Positions 16,109 through 28,052 are shown, numbered from the stretch's first letter. The stretch: DNA of 64,000 nucleotides from Mesorhizobium comanense (GCF_005503535.1 NZ_SCNN01000009.1:1-64000); one strand, 5' to 3'. Numbers and translations: made by a program. Notes: a model not told the origin generated them from the letters alone.

Positions 16109-16140
16109 TCCGATCCCGGCGCCGGGCGACCGGGATCGGA
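16109..16140 (+). terminator. Strong hairpin downstream of the pyrophosphatase gene
   Basis: A perfect 11-bp stem (TCCGATCCCGG / CCGGGATCGGA) with a 10-base loop lies 22 bases after the stop codon. No T tract follows, so it is a 3' end hairpin or weak terminator. Confidence 0.45.
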
Positions 16141-16298
16141 AGTCGCATGCCCTTCAAGCATCCGGGGGTGGTGCTCGATACACTGTGATCGGGCGTCAAG
16201 AAACCGTCACACGGATCATGGTTCACGCATGCTAGGAATCGCGGCCAGGCGGCCGCGATGCGGCGCCACTTACGAAACCTGCATCTGGCACCGCGCTC

Positions 16299-17297
16299 AT
16301 GGATGTCGCCCTCGCCCCTGAAGGCACCGATCTCTCGCCCTATCTGCCGGACGAGCACGGCCTGTTCTTCCTCTATCATTTCACCGCCGACGGCATGCGT
16401 ACCAAGGACCCCGCGCAAGCCCATTGGAGCTGGCGGAGCTATCAGATCACCGACCTGCACGCCCGCCAGGAGATCGGCGCCGAGAAGGCTCTGCCGGCGT
16501 CCGCGCGCGACGCCTTCCTCGCGCCCAGCCATGGCTGCCATATCGATTACGAGGACAACTGGCTGTTTGGCGATCTGCCGGACCTGAGGCACGATTTTTC
16601 CGAGGCGCGCGGGCTCGTCCATTTTCGCTTCGCCTTCAACGACACGATGCTGATCGGCGCCCGCAAGCAGCCATTGGAATCGGTCGATGCCGTCCGCAAG
16701 GCGGTCGAGAGCGGCTCGCGCAAATTCCGTTCGCCGGCCGAACTCATCGAGGCGGTCATGAGCCAATCGCTCGACGGCATGGCGCTCGAACTCGGCAAAC
16801 TCGGCGACACGCTCGACGGTATCGAGGACCGCGTGGTGCGTGACGCATGGCACAATGAGCGGCAGCCGCTGGTCGATGCCCGCCGGCAGCTGGTGGTCAT
16901 CCACCGGCAGATGGCGACGCTGACCAATCTGTTTCGCCATCTCGATCATTCACATCGGGATGAGCTGCCCGACCCGATCAACGACATGGCGGCGAGGCTC
17001 TCGCACCGGGCGCTCACGCTCTACAATGATGGCGAACAGTTGCAGGCGCGCACCAGGCTGCTGCAGGACGAACTGATGGCCAAACTGACGATGCAGTCGA
17101 ACCAGTTGCTCTACATCCTCTCGGTCATGACAGCGGTGCTGCTGCCGATGACCATCATCTCCGGCCTGTTCGGCATGAATGTCGGCGGACTGCCCCTGCT
17201 CGACACACCGATTGGCTTCTGGGTCGTGACGGGGATATCGGTGATCATCGCGGCGGCGACCTACATGTTCGTCCGGCGGCTTGGCCGCGGCTTATAG
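16299..17297 (+). CDS. CorA/ZntB-type divalent metal transporter
   Basis: A 332-residue CorA-superfamily protein: a long cytosolic N-terminal domain with the helical stretch GKLGDTLDGIEDRVV, then two C-terminal membrane helices (about residues 267-287 and 300-322) joined by the diagnostic loop GMNVGGLP. The ligand preference between Mg2+, Co2+ and Zn2+ cannot be told from the sequence; overall it looks closest to the ZntB branch. No clear Shine-Dalgarno is present. Confidence 0.88.
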   Translation: MDVALAPEGTDLSPYLPDEHGLFFLYHFTADGMRTKDPAQAHWSWRSYQITDLHARQEIGAEKALPASARDAFLAPSHGCHIDYEDNWLFGDLPDLRHDFSEARGLVHFRFAFNDTMLIGARKQPLESVDAVRKAVESGSRKFRSPAELIEAVMSQSLDGMALELGKLGDTLDGIEDRVVRDAWHNERQPLVDARRQLVVIHRQMATLTNLFRHLDHSHRDELPDPINDMAARLSHRALTLYNDGEQLQARTRLLQDELMAKLTMQSNQLLYILSVMTAVLLPMTIISGLFGMNVGGLPLLDTPIGFWVVTGISVIIAAATYMFVRRLGRGL

Positions 17298-17318
17298 CGG
17301 AGGCCGATCGGCGCTAGA

Positions 17319-18005
17319 CTATGCCGGAGCGCGAAGGTCCTCGATGATCGTGCCGGCGGCCTGGACTTCCGCCTCATGGTCGGGCTCGCGCCAGCTCTCC
17401 GCGAGACCTGCCTGATACCATTCGCGCATTCCCGCCAAGGCAAGCAGTTGCGCCGGATAAGCTGCGGCCGCCCCTTCGAAGGCAAGCCCATAGGACTGGG
17501 CCCGAAACGCCACCGGGGCGAAGAAAGCGTCGACAGCGGTAAAATGCGCACCGGCCAGAAACGGCCCGCCGAAACGGGTCAGGCCATCGTTCCAGAGATC
17601 GCCGAGGCGGAAGATATCCTGTTTCAGCGCATCGGACATCGGAAACGGCTCGATGCGCAAACCGCAGTTCATGGGACATGAGCCGCGCAACGCGGTAAAA
17701 CTCGAATGCATTTCGGCCGCGGCCGAGCGAGCCCACGCCCGCGCCTTGGCCTCGACGGGCCAGACGCCGTGATGCCGCTCGGCGAGATATTCGGCAATCG
17801 CAAGCGAGTCCCACACCGCCCAGCCGTCATCTATGAGGCAAGGCACCCGGCCACTTGGCGAGAACGGGCGGTAAAGCGCCCAGCTCGACCCGGTTGGAAA
17901 CGGCGTCAGCCGTTCCTCGAAAGGAATGCCGAGCTCCCGCATCAGGATCCATGGCCGCAGCGACCACGAGGAATAATTCTTGTTGGCGATATGCAGGAGG
18001 TACAT
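17319..18005 (-). CDS. Glutathione S-transferase family protein
   Basis: A 228-residue GST: N-terminal thioredoxin fold (ANKNYSSWSLRPWILMRELG, then SGRVPCLIDDG with the cis-Pro and the Ser of the WDSLAIAEYLAE glutathione site) and an all-helical C-terminal domain (TAVDAFFAPVAFRAQSYGL). The serine at the NYSSW motif is the probable thiol-activating residue. The start codon lies 10 bases after the rarD stop, with GAGGA upstream, so both are probably one transcript. Substrate unknown. Confidence 0.88.
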   Translation of the reverse strand: MYLLHIANKNYSSWSLRPWILMRELGIPFEERLTPFPTGSSWALYRPFSPSGRVPCLIDDGWAVWDSLAIAEYLAERHHGVWPVEAKARAWARSAAAEMHSSFTALRGSCPMNCGLRIEPFPMSDALKQDIFRLGDLWNDGLTRFGGPFLAGAHFTAVDAFFAPVAFRAQSYGLAFEGAAAAYPAQLLALAGMREWYQAGLAESWREPDHEAEVQAAGTIIEDLRAPA

Positions 18006-18015
18006 CGAAAATCCT

Positions 18016-18933
18016 CTACCGCCCGGAGGCCTTGCGTGCCGAATTCAGCATCGACCAAGAGTAAACCGCGAGTGCCGCCCAGATCAGCGCGAAGGCGACC
18101 GCCTGCGCCGTGCCGAACGGCTCGTCGAAGACCAGCACTGCGATCAGGAACACCATGGTCGGCGCGATATACTGCATGATGCCGATGGTGGAGAGGCGCA
18201 GCAGCTTGGCGCCAAAGGCGAACAGAAGCAGCGGCACCGCCGTCACCGGGCCGCAACCCAGAAGCAGCGCCGTATCGCCCGCTGTGCTGGAGATGAAATG
18301 GTCCTGACCCGTGGCGATCAGGTAGACGATGTAGCAGAGCGCCGGCACGCACAGCAGCAGCACCTCGAGCAGGAAACCCTGGCTCGGGCCGATCGGCAGT
18401 GTCTTGCGGAAGAAACCGTAGGCGGCGAAGGAAAGAGCGAGCGCCAGCGATACCCAAGGCAGTTTGCCGCCCTCGATGGTGAGCACCGTCACGGCGACCG
18501 CGGCCAGCGCCACCGCGGCGATCTGCAGACGATCGAGCCTCTCGCCAAGCATCACCGCGCCAACGACGACCACCACCAGCGGGTTGATGTAATAGCCAAG
18601 TGCGGTCTCGACGGTTCGGTCGACCGAGATTGCCCAGACATAGATGCCCCAGTTGACCGAGATCAGCACCGCCGTCAGCGCCGCCATGGCAACGCTTCTG
18701 GGCGAGCGGATCGCGGCCTTGAAGTCGGCGGTGCGGCCGGTCCAGACCAGCACGGCCGCCGCGATCGGCACCGACCAGAGAATGCGATGCGAAATCACCT
18801 CGGCCAAGGGCAGATGTGCCACCGCCTTCATGTAGAAAGGCAACAGGCCCCACAGAAAGTAGGCGCCAAGCGCGAGAAGAAAACCGCGACGGGCCCTGTC
18901 GTCCTGATCGAGTTGAGCGGCTTCGGTGACCAT
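18016..18933 (-). CDS. rarD: RarD/EamA family transporter
   Basis: A 305-residue inner-membrane protein of the drug/metabolite transporter superfamily with about ten hydrophobic helices in two EamA halves. It begins with the RarD-type GAYFLWGLLPFYMKAV and has HRILWSVP in the second helix. E. coli RarD gave its name to a chloramphenicol-sensitivity phenotype, but the natural substrate is not established. It is the first gene of a two-gene operon with GST. Confidence 0.85.
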   Translation of the reverse strand: MVTEAAQLDQDDRARRGFLLALGAYFLWGLLPFYMKAVAHLPLAEVISHRILWSVPIAAAVLVWTGRTADFKAAIRSPRSVAMAALTAVLISVNWGIYVWAISVDRTVETALGYYINPLVVVVVGAVMLGERLDRLQIAAVALAAVAVTVLTIEGGKLPWVSLALALSFAAYGFFRKTLPIGPSQGFLLEVLLLCVPALCYIVYLIATGQDHFISSTAGDTALLLGCGPVTAVPLLLFAFGAKLLRLSTIGIMQYIAPTMVFLIAVLVFDEPFGTAQAVAFALIWAALAVYSWSMLNSARKASGR

Positions 18934-19066
18934 GGCCTGACGCTATGGCCCAGCGGCACGCGCAAGACCATCACATATTTCTGATGGATCAATGGACTTC
19001 CGCTGATGGTTCAAGCGGCTTTCGCCAGATCTCCGCCTCAAACAATTGGCGGAAGATGCAGAGACA

Positions 19067-20683
19067 CTACTCGGCCGCGACCAGTCCAGCCATTTCGCGG
19101 TTCTTCATCAGCTTGTAGACGATCGAATCCATCAGCGCCTGGAAGGAAGCGTCGATGATGTTTTCCGACACGCCTACCGTCCACCAGCGGGCACCGGTGG
19201 AATCGTGCGATTCAACGAGCACGCGGGTGATCGCCTCGGTGCCGCCATTGAGGATACGCACCTTGAAGTCGGCGAGTTCGAGGTCGACGATCTCGCCCTG
19301 GTATTTGCCGAGATCCTTGCGCAGCGCGATGTCGAGCGCGTTGACCGGGCCATGGCCTTCGGCCACCGACATCTTCTCTTCACCGTCGACCTCGACCTTC
19401 ACAATCGCCTCGGACACAGTCTTCAACTGGCCGTTGGCGTCGAAGCGGCGCTCGACCATGCAGCGGAAGGAGGTGACGTTGAAGAACTCCGGCAGGCCAT
19501 GCAGCATCTTGCGGGCAAGCAGTTCGAAAGACGCATCCGCCCCCTCATAGGCATAGCCGGAAGCCTCACGCTCCTTGACCACCGCGATCAACGCGTCGAG
19601 CCGGTGATCATCCCTTGGCACTTCAATGCCACGCCGCTTCAACTCGGCCAGGAAATTGGCCTTGCCGCCCTGATCGGAGACCATGACGCGGCGGCGGTTG
19701 CCGACGGCTTGCGGCTCTACGTGCTCGTAGGTTGCGGGCTCCTTGGCAAGTGCCGAAGCATGAATGCCGGCCTTGGTGGCGAAGGCCGAAGCGCCGACAT
19801 AGGGTGCCTGCGCTTCAGGCGCGCGGTTCAGCAATTCGTCGAAGGCGCGCGACAATCTCGATATGCCTGTCAGCGCTTCCGCCGAGATGCCGGTTTCGAA
19901 GCGATCGGCGAAGGCCGGCTTCAGCGCCAGCGTGGGGATGATGGTGATCAGGTTGGCGTTGCCGCAGCGCTCGCCGATGCCGTTCAGCGTGCCCTGGATC
20001 TGGCGCGCGCCGGCCTCGACCGCCGCCAGTGAATTGGCCACTGCTTGCCCGGTGTCGTCATGGGCGTGGATGCCGAGATGGTCTCCCGGTATGCCCGCGG
20101 CGATGACTTTCTCGACGATTTTACGCACCTCGGACGGCTGTGTGCCGCCATTGGTGTCGCACAGCACCACCCACCGCGCGCCGGAATCATAGGCAACCTT
20201 GGCACAGGCAAGCGCATAATCGGGGTTCGCCTTGAAGCCGTCGAAGAAATGCTCGCAATCGACCATCGCTTCCTTGCCGGCGGCCACCGCCGCCTCGACC
20301 GAAGCCTTGATCGAGTCCAGGTTTTCTTCATTGGTACAGCCGAGCGCCACACGGACGTGGTAATCCCAGCTCTTGGCGACGAAGCAGATGGCATCGGACT
20401 TCGATTGCACGAGTGCCGCCAGCCCCGGATCGTTGGACGCCGAGACCCCTGCCCGCTTGGTCATGCCGAAGGCGACGAATGCGGCGCGTGCGGTGCGCTT
20501 CTTCTGAAAGAATGCCGTGTCGGTCGGATTGGCGCCGGGGTAGCCACCCTCGACATAGTCCATGCCGAACTCGTCGAGCAGTTTTGCAATCGCGATCTTG
20601 TCTTCTACGGAAAAGTCGATGCCCGGCGTCTGCTGGCCATCGCGGAGGGTCGTGTCGAAGAGGAACAGTCTTTGCTTTTTCAT
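19067..20683 (-). CDS. cimA: (R)-citramalate synthase
   Basis: A 538-residue enzyme of the isopropylmalate synthase/homocitrate family. It has the HMGL-like TIM barrel (LFDTTLRDGQQTPGIDF, DTNGGTQPSEV, and GIHAHDDTGQAVANS with the metal-binding HxH) and the C-terminal LeuA dimer/allosteric domain (about residues 400-520). The TTLRDGxQ motif and length fit CimA-type proteins, which condense acetyl-CoA with pyruvate to start the threonine-independent isoleucine route. The start at 20683 is set by homology to MKKQRLFLFDTTLRDG; a longer frame runs into a repeat and is rejected. Related LeuA-like synthases are the main alternative. Confidence 0.85.
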   Translation of the reverse strand: MKKQRLFLFDTTLRDGQQTPGIDFSVEDKIAIAKLLDEFGMDYVEGGYPGANPTDTAFFQKKRTARAAFVAFGMTKRAGVSASNDPGLAALVQSKSDAICFVAKSWDYHVRVALGCTNEENLDSIKASVEAAVAAGKEAMVDCEHFFDGFKANPDYALACAKVAYDSGARWVVLCDTNGGTQPSEVRKIVEKVIAAGIPGDHLGIHAHDDTGQAVANSLAAVEAGARQIQGTLNGIGERCGNANLITIIPTLALKPAFADRFETGISAEALTGISRLSRAFDELLNRAPEAQAPYVGASAFATKAGIHASALAKEPATYEHVEPQAVGNRRRVMVSDQGGKANFLAELKRRGIEVPRDDHRLDALIAVVKEREASGYAYEGADASFELLARKMLHGLPEFFNVTSFRCMVERRFDANGQLKTVSEAIVKVEVDGEEKMSVAEGHGPVNALDIALRKDLGKYQGEIVDLELADFKVRILNGGTEAITRVLVESHDSTGARWWTVGVSENIIDASFQALMDSIVYKLMKNREMAGLVAAE

Positions 20684-20701
20684 GATGGCAAGGCGCTTGA
20701 G

Positions 20702-20859
20702 CACCCCTCTCTGTCCTGCCGGACATCTCCCCCGCAAGGGGGGAGATCAGCAGCTTTGCCGACGGTGCTCTTCTTGCAGCGTCGGCGATTGGCGTGAGCG
20801 AAAGCGACATCCAATCTCCCCCCTTGCGGGGGAGATGGCCGGCAGGCCAGAGAGGGGTG
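20702..20859. repeat. Pair of inverted 47-bp palindromic repeat arms (RIME/REP-like)
   Basis: Arm 1 (20702-20748) and arm 2 (20813-20859) are reverse complements at 44 of 47 positions, 64 bp apart. Each arm contains two hairpins: GTCC-TGCC-GGAC and CTCCCCC-GCAA-GGGGG. In arm 2 the first hairpin is GGCC-TGCC-GGCC on the reversed strand, a compensatory change that keeps the stem. The same arm recurs at 23652-23698 and 23790-23836. Confidence 0.9.
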
Positions 20860-20879
20860 TGACGGGACGCCGTACATCG

Positions 20880-22302
<1,423 letters not shown>

Positions 22303-22306
<4 letters not shown>

Positions 22307-22794
22307 GATCTTTCCTCCGTCGGCCATTGGTCGGTGTCGTGATCGGGGTGCTGGTAGGAGACGAGCTCGGCAAGATAGGGAGCCGCGCCAATGTCGGCCA
22401 TCGTGTCCTCGCCCGGCAATCCAGCAATGGAATCCACGTAAGGCAATTTCGCCTCGGTGCCCCATTGAACAGTTGGTGCGATGCCGGATGGATCGTCGAA
22501 GGCGGCTATGGCCAGCGCCATGCCATCGGGCGCCTCGAAGGTGAGCGGGGTGCCGCATGCCTCGCAGAAGCCGCGCCAGGCGGCGCTGGACGAGCGAAAA
22601 CGCTTGGGCTCGCCGCGCGTCCAGTCGACCTTGGCGCCGCGCACGGAAACCAGCGGCAGGTAGAAATTGCCGCTGGCCTTCTGGCACATGCGGCAATGGC
22701 AGACTGAGGCGTCGCCCAGCGCGCCTTCGACACGAAAGCGAACGGCGCCGCACTGGCAGCCGCCTGTGTAGACTGGCCGGTTGTCGAGGCTCAT
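22303..22794 (-). CDS. GFA family protein, copy 1
   Basis: A 163-residue Gfa/CENP-V fold protein with the same zinc ligands as the next gene (GGCQCGAVRF, CHCRMCQKASG, FCEACGTPLTF) and a shared C-terminal ending (SYQHPDHDTDQWP versus [13 protein letters not shown]). Its stop overlaps the start of copy 2 by four bases. Together with the VOC gene upstream, this suggests handling of aldehydes or glutathione adducts, which is inference from context. Confidence 0.88.
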
Positions 22795-22815
22795 GATTCC
22801 CTCCGCTTCATGGGC

Positions 22816-23202
22816 TCACGCCGGATCATGACAGACCGCCTCGACATTGTTGCCGTCGGGGTCAAGGACAAAGGCGCCGTAATAGTTCGGGTGATAGTGC
22901 GGGCGAAGGCCAGGCCCGCCATTGTCCGTGCCGCCGGCGGCAAGCGCAGCGGCATGGAAGGCGTCGACCTCTGCGCGGCTACGCGCGGTAAACGCAACAT
23001 GCTGACGGTCCCTCGGTCTGTCCTTGCCGGTGCTCAGCCAGAACACCGGCCGGTCGCGGCCATAGCCGCCGACCTTGGCGCCACCCGTGTATTCCGGCGG
23101 CACCATGTAGAGCAGCGCCGCGCCAAGCGGGGCCATCGCCTTGTCATAGAAAGCCTTCGAAGCCTCGAAATCGGCTACGGTTATGCCGAGATGGTCGATC
23201 AT
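22816..23202 (-). CDS. VOC (glyoxalase/bleomycin resistance) family protein
   Basis: A 128-residue single vicinal-oxygen-chelate domain: MIDHLGITVADFEASKAFYD at the N-terminus and GAFVLDPDGNNVEAVCH at the C-terminus, which supply the His and Glu metal ligands. Family members isomerise glutathione hemithioacetals or bind drugs. It overlaps the DUF559 gene by four bases and precedes the first GFA gene by 21. Confidence 0.88.
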   Translation of the reverse strand: MIDHLGITVADFEASKAFYDKAMAPLGAALLYMVPPEYTGGAKVGGYGRDRPVFWLSTGKDRPRDRQHVAFTARSRAEVDAFHAAALAAGGTDNGGPGLRPHYHPNYYGAFVLDPDGNNVEAVCHDPA

Positions 23203-23606
23203 GGAAATGCCTCCCTTGCTGGTTCACGTGCCGGCGCTTCGGCATCGGCCAGACCGGCCTCAATCACGATGTGCTGGCAGACGTTGTCGATATAGCGAAT
23301 GACGTCGTCGTTCCAGAAGCGCAGGATGGTCCAGCCGCTTGCCTTCAAATATGTGCTTCGTGCTTCGTCGTACTGCAAATGGTCCGGATCAGCATGCTGG
23401 CTGCCATCGACCTCAACAATGAGGCGATGAGTCGAACATGCGAAGTCCACGATGTAGGGGCCGATCGGCACTTGCCGGCTAAAGCGCATCTCTATGAGCC
23501 GGTGAGCACGCAACTCGTTCCAAAGCTTCAGCTCGGCATCTGTCATCGCGCGCCGCATCGATTTGGCGTTTCTGCGCTGACGGGATGGAACGAGGTCGTG
23601 CCCCAT
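23199..23606 (-). CDS. DUF559 endonuclease-fold protein
   Basis: A 135-residue protein of the DUF559 family, related to very-short-patch-repair and restriction endonuclease folds. The core is ELKLWNELRAHRL, FRQVPIGPYIVDFAC-like strand (here FSRQVPIGPYIVDFACSTHR) and VEVDGSQH, giving the D-ExD-type active site. Such genes are common in rhizobia, often in mobile or variable spots. Here it leads an operon of metabolic genes and lies next to a repeat unit. Confidence 0.85.
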   Translation of the reverse strand: MGHDLVPSRQRRNAKSMRRAMTDAELKLWNELRAHRLIEMRFSRQVPIGPYIVDFACSTHRLIVEVDGSQHADPDHLQYDEARSTYLKASGWTILRFWNDDVIRYIDNVCQHIVIEAGLADAEAPAREPAREAFP

Positions 23607-23651
23607 CAGACAACTCTTCGTCTGTCACTAGCGAAATCGGCCCCAAGGGCT

Positions 23652-23836
23652 GATCTCCCCCCTTGCGGGGGAGATGTCCGGCAGGACAGAGAGGGGTGCT
23701 GTCCCGCCGATCTATCAGCTTGCGACCGCTGCCTTCTCAAGAGAAGGTTAGAACGAGATTGGACAATCGGAAACGGCGGCGTCCCTTCACACCCCCCTCT
23801 GTCCTGCCGGACATCTCCCCCGCAAGGGGGGAGATC
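23652..23836. repeat. Second pair of inverted 47-bp palindromic repeat arms
   Basis: The arm at 23652-23698 is the exact reverse complement of the arm at 20702-20748, and the arm at 23790-23836 differs from it at one position. Here the GATC ends point outward, whereas at 20.7 kb they point inward. The 91 bp between the arms have no gene. The unit sits between cysS (3' end) and the DUF559 gene. Confidence 0.9.
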
Positions 23837-23886
23837 GGCTGTCACCAACGCCTCCACCAAACTTACAGGGGTGCTTGGCGCTGGCC

Positions 23887-25326
<1,440 letters not shown>

Positions 25327-25440
25327 TCCATGCCTTCCCGGTTCAGAGCTTGTTTGGATGAAGCCAGCTCCGCGCCGAGGCGCAAATCAGGCTCCAGCCT
25401 GCTGGCCGGGGCGTTTGTCCAATCTGGGAAAAGATGAGGC

Positions 25441-25725
25441 GAAAACGTCCGGACCAGCGCGAGGCTAGCCAATAATGCAAATGCCACAAATGGCGAGAGA
25501 CGTTTTCATGGGCGGCTTTATCGCCTTGGGCAGTGTTGCCGTCAAGCCGCTGATGTCAGGAAAAACGTCGGAAAGACTGGCAAACGCGTCGCCCGGCCAA
25601 ACGGAATCAGGCAACGAAACATTTTATTAAACATGTCGGCACAGTCATGAAACATTCGCCGGCTAGACCAAAACCCGTCACGATTTGGTCGAATTCGACC
25701 GTCAAAAACCGAACACGAAAACGTT
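25441..25725. promoter_or_regulatory. Gene-free stretch with a repeated AAAACGT motif
   Basis: The 415 bp between cysS and the small basic gene hold no convincing gene. GAAAACGTC at 25441-25449 and its exact inverse GACGTTTTC at 25499-25507 form a 9-bp dyad, AAAACGTC recurs at 25562-25569, and GAAAACGTT occurs at 25717-25725, 16 bp before the next start codon. This could be a regulator binding region. The family of the regulator is unknown. Confidence 0.35.
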
Positions 25726-25741
25726 ACCTGGGAAGAGACAG

Positions 25742-25897
25742 ATGCCTCGAAGCAAGCAAGAAGCCAATCGCGCCAAGCAACCGGCGCTGGCCAACCACTA
25801 TCGCGCGATCGGCCCGGCCGCCATCGTCGCCGCCCTTCTTCACACCGCCAAGAAGAAGAAGCCTGCTCCCAAGATCGTCTCGCCTCGCGCTGCCTGA
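25742..25897 (+). CDS. Small basic hypothetical protein (51 residues)
   Basis: A Lys/Arg-rich 51-residue protein with a short hydrophobic centre (AIGPAAIVAALLH) and a KKKK run, preceded by a GGAAGAGA ribosome site. Composition and the clean start suggest a real gene. Function not recognised; its length and charge would fit a nucleic-acid- or membrane-associated peptide. Confidence 0.6.
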   Translation: MPRSKQEANRAKQPALANHYRAIGPAAIVAALLHTAKKKKPAPKIVSPRAA

Positions 25898-25942
25898 GAA
25901 GATACGGCCGGCACTGTCCCCATCATGGGACGCCGGCAATGA

Positions 25943-25994
25943 GGGCGCCACAGGCGCCCCGCACCTGAAGGCCTCGAATGCAAGCCCTCGAGGC
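25943..25994. terminator. Two hairpins between convergent genes
   Basis: GGGCGCC-ACA-GGCGCCC (25943-25959) and GCCTCGA-N10-TCGAGGC (25971-25994) fill the gap between the small basic gene and the HMCES gene. Neither is followed by a long T tract, so these are probably weak bidirectional terminators. Confidence 0.45.
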
Positions 25995-26006
25995 AGGCAG
26001 CCTTCG

Positions 26007-26768
26007 CTAAAACAAGCTCATCTGGTCTTCGTTTGCGCTGGGCTTCTGTCGCCCGGCCTTTTCCGGCTGCGGCGCGACGATGCCGAGTTCCTGAATTTCC
26101 GGCCCGGTGTTGGCGACCTTGTTGACGAGGTCGGAAACCGGAATCGCTTCGAAGAAATCGGGCTCGACCGGCGTCAACAGGTCGAGAACGTCGCGCGGTT
26201 CCTGTGTGCGACAGTCCAGCCAGCGGGTGAAGTCGCGCTGGTCGATCACCACCGGCATGCGGTCATGAATATGGGCGATGCCGCTGTTGGCCTGGGTCGT
26301 GATGATCGCGCCCGTGTCCATTTCGGAACCGCCCGGCTCGCAGTAAGTCTCGATGAGGCCGGCGAACGCAACCATGCCGCCACGCCGCGGGCGGATCCAG
26401 TAAGGTTGCCCCTTCTTGCCGCCCGTTTGCTGCCATTCGTAGAAACCGGAGGCCGGCACCAGAGCGCGGCGATGGCGCATGGCTGTCTTGAACGACGCCT
26501 TTTCCAGGACACTTTCGGAGCGGGCGTTGATAAGCAGCGGAAATTCCCTGGTATCCTTGACCCAGGCTGGAATCAGGCCCCAACGCACCAGCATCGCCTG
26601 ACGGTCCGGAAGGTTTGACCCCGGCCCCCTTGGCGGGCCGGCGGTCGCCGCCAGGACCGGTTGCGTCGGCGCAATGTTATAGCGTCCGGGAAACTGCTCC
26701 AGTTCGGTCACCCCCAGAAAAGCGGCGGTCTGGTCCGGCGTGGCGGTCAAGGCAAAGCGTCCGCACAT
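26007..26768 (-). CDS. SOS response-associated peptidase (YedK/HMCES, SRAP family)
   Basis: A 253-residue SRAP protein that forms a thiazolidine crosslink with abasic sites in single-stranded DNA. The start at 26768 gives MCGRFALT, placing the catalytic Cys at position 2 after Met removal. Other conserved parts are FPGRYNIAPTQPV, LINARSESVLEK, PASGFYEWQ and RMPVVIDQ, with the His nearby in IAHIHDRMP. A longer frame to 26984 would bury Cys2 and is rejected. I see no alphaproteobacterial LexA box (GTTC-N7-GTTC) upstream. Confidence 0.93.
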   Translation of the reverse strand: MCGRFALTATPDQTAAFLGVTELEQFPGRYNIAPTQPVLAATAGPPRGPGSNLPDRQAMLVRWGLIPAWVKDTREFPLLINARSESVLEKASFKTAMRHRRALVPASGFYEWQQTGGKKGQPYWIRPRRGGMVAFAGLIETYCEPGGSEMDTGAIITTQANSGIAHIHDRMPVVIDQRDFTRWLDCRTQEPRDVLDLLTPVEPDFFEAIPVSDLVNKVANTGPEIQELGIVAPQPEKAGRQKPSANEDQMSLF

Positions 26769-26897
26769 GATGGATGGCGTCTCTCGATTGGTTGGACCTG
26801 AAAGTGGCGATCGGATCGGCGTTGCGCAACAGCTAAAGCTTGCGCATGCTGGGTGGTCCACAAAGGAGCAGTCTTCGGCAATGAATCGATCGTCACC

Positions 26898-27323
26898 ATG
26901 AACGCGGCGCGCGAGACACTTCCAGCGGTCTCGGTCGCTGTCGTGCGCAACGGCACGGTGCTGCTGGTCAAGCGGGCCCGGCAACCTTCACAAGGGCTTT
27001 ATGCCTTTCCGGGCGGCAAGGTCGAAGCGGGAGAAGCGCTGGAGGAGGCCGCGGCGCGCGAACTGCTGGAAGAGACCGGCTTGCGGGCGACCGGTTTTCA
27101 CCCGTTGCGTGAAATCCATATCGACGGCAGGGACGACAACCATCCGGTCGACTATCTCCTGACGGTCTTCGGCGCCGCCTATGCCGGCGGCGAGGCCGTG
27201 GCCAGCGACGACGCCGAGACGGCCGCCTTCTATACGCTCGATGAGATGGAGCGGCTGCCGCTCGCCGGTTCGGTGTTCGCGGTCGCCGAAGGCCTGATCG
27301 GCCGGACCGGCAGTCAATCCTGA
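26898..27323 (+). CDS. NUDIX hydrolase
   Basis: A 141-residue Nudix enzyme with the full Nudix box from GGKVEAGEALEEAAA to RELLEETGL (pattern GX5EX7REUXEEXGU), about residues 37-60. It cleaves nucleoside diphosphates linked to another moiety; the substrate is not predictable. It is divergent from the HMCES gene. The ATG at 26898 is chosen; a GTG at 26853 would add 15 unlikely residues. Confidence 0.88.
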   Translation: MNAARETLPAVSVAVVRNGTVLLVKRARQPSQGLYAFPGGKVEAGEALEEAAARELLEETGLRATGFHPLREIHIDGRDDNHPVDYLLTVFGAAYAGGEAVASDDAETAAFYTLDEMERLPLAGSVFAVAEGLIGRTGSQS

Positions 27324-27392
27324 AGTCTCGAAATCTCCGATCGGCGCGCCGAATCGCCTTGCAGGCGACAAATTGTTTGGCCACATAGGCTC

Positions 27393-27767
27393 ATGAGCCG
27401 CTCGCCCTTTTTCGTTGCCTTGTGCCTTGCCGTCAGCATGGCGGCGATGCGGCCCGCTTTCAGCGCCGAGGCGCCTTTCGAGCCCGGACTGATGCGCCTG
27501 GCCGAGGTTCTGGGATCGCTGCATTTCCTGCGCAATCTGTGCGGCGAGAAGGGCGACCAGTGGCGCGGGGAAATGGAGAAGCTGCTGGATTCCGAAAATC
27601 CCGATCCGGAGCGGCGCGCGCGCTTCATCGCCAGCTTCAACCGCGGCTACCGTTCCTTCGGCGGCACCTATACGCAATGCACCGCCTCCGCCACCGAAGC
27701 CATAAGTCGCTACATGAAGGAAGGCGAGACGCTTTCACGGGATATCGCCTCGCGCTACGGCAATTGA
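27393..27767 (+). CDS. TIGR02301 family exported protein
   Basis: A 124-residue protein with a signal peptide (SPFFVALCLAVSMAAMRPAFSA) and a conserved helical body (LMRLAEVLGSLHFLRNLCG, then RFIASFNRGYRSFGGTYTQC with a second Cys). This is a family seen widely in rhizobia with no known function. The two Cys could form a periplasmic disulfide. Confidence 0.8.
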   Translation: MSRSPFFVALCLAVSMAAMRPAFSAEAPFEPGLMRLAEVLGSLHFLRNLCGEKGDQWRGEMEKLLDSENPDPERRARFIASFNRGYRSFGGTYTQCTASATEAISRYMKEGETLSRDIASRYGN

Positions 27768-27871
27768 CGGCCGGGCAAACGCATCGCCAATCATCAACAG
27801 ATATTCGTGCCTTTGCCTCCCGCGACGGGAAGATCCAGCTTGTGGCTGTCCAAATCCTCATGCAATGGTAA

Positions 27872-28052
27872 TGTTGCACTTATGCAACAGCGTTAATCAA
27901 ACGTTACCGCGCAGATGTGGAATTAACTCAAACTGAAGGTTTTCACCCCGCAGGCCCGCCTAATCGGCTAAGTTTGATCCGGGTTGAAACGCAGCTTCGC
28001 CAGATACAGTTGGCCCCTGTAAAGAACGATCAAAAAAATGTCGTATTTACAG
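27872..28052. promoter_or_regulatory. AT-rich gene-free region with two dyads
   Basis: The 372 bp between the TIGR02301 gene and the next gene hold no gene but are AT-rich. There is a perfect dyad TGTTGCA-CTTA-TGCAACA at 27872-27889 and a wider one CTGTAAA...TTTACAG (28017-28023 / 28046-28052, 22-bp spacer). Both look like operator sites upstream of the gene at 28140, but no regulator is identified. Confidence 0.35.

Noticed and set aside
26769..26897. LexA box in the HMCES/NUDIX divergent gap
   Set aside because: I looked for GTTC-N7-GTTC or its complement and found none, so SOS control is not claimed.
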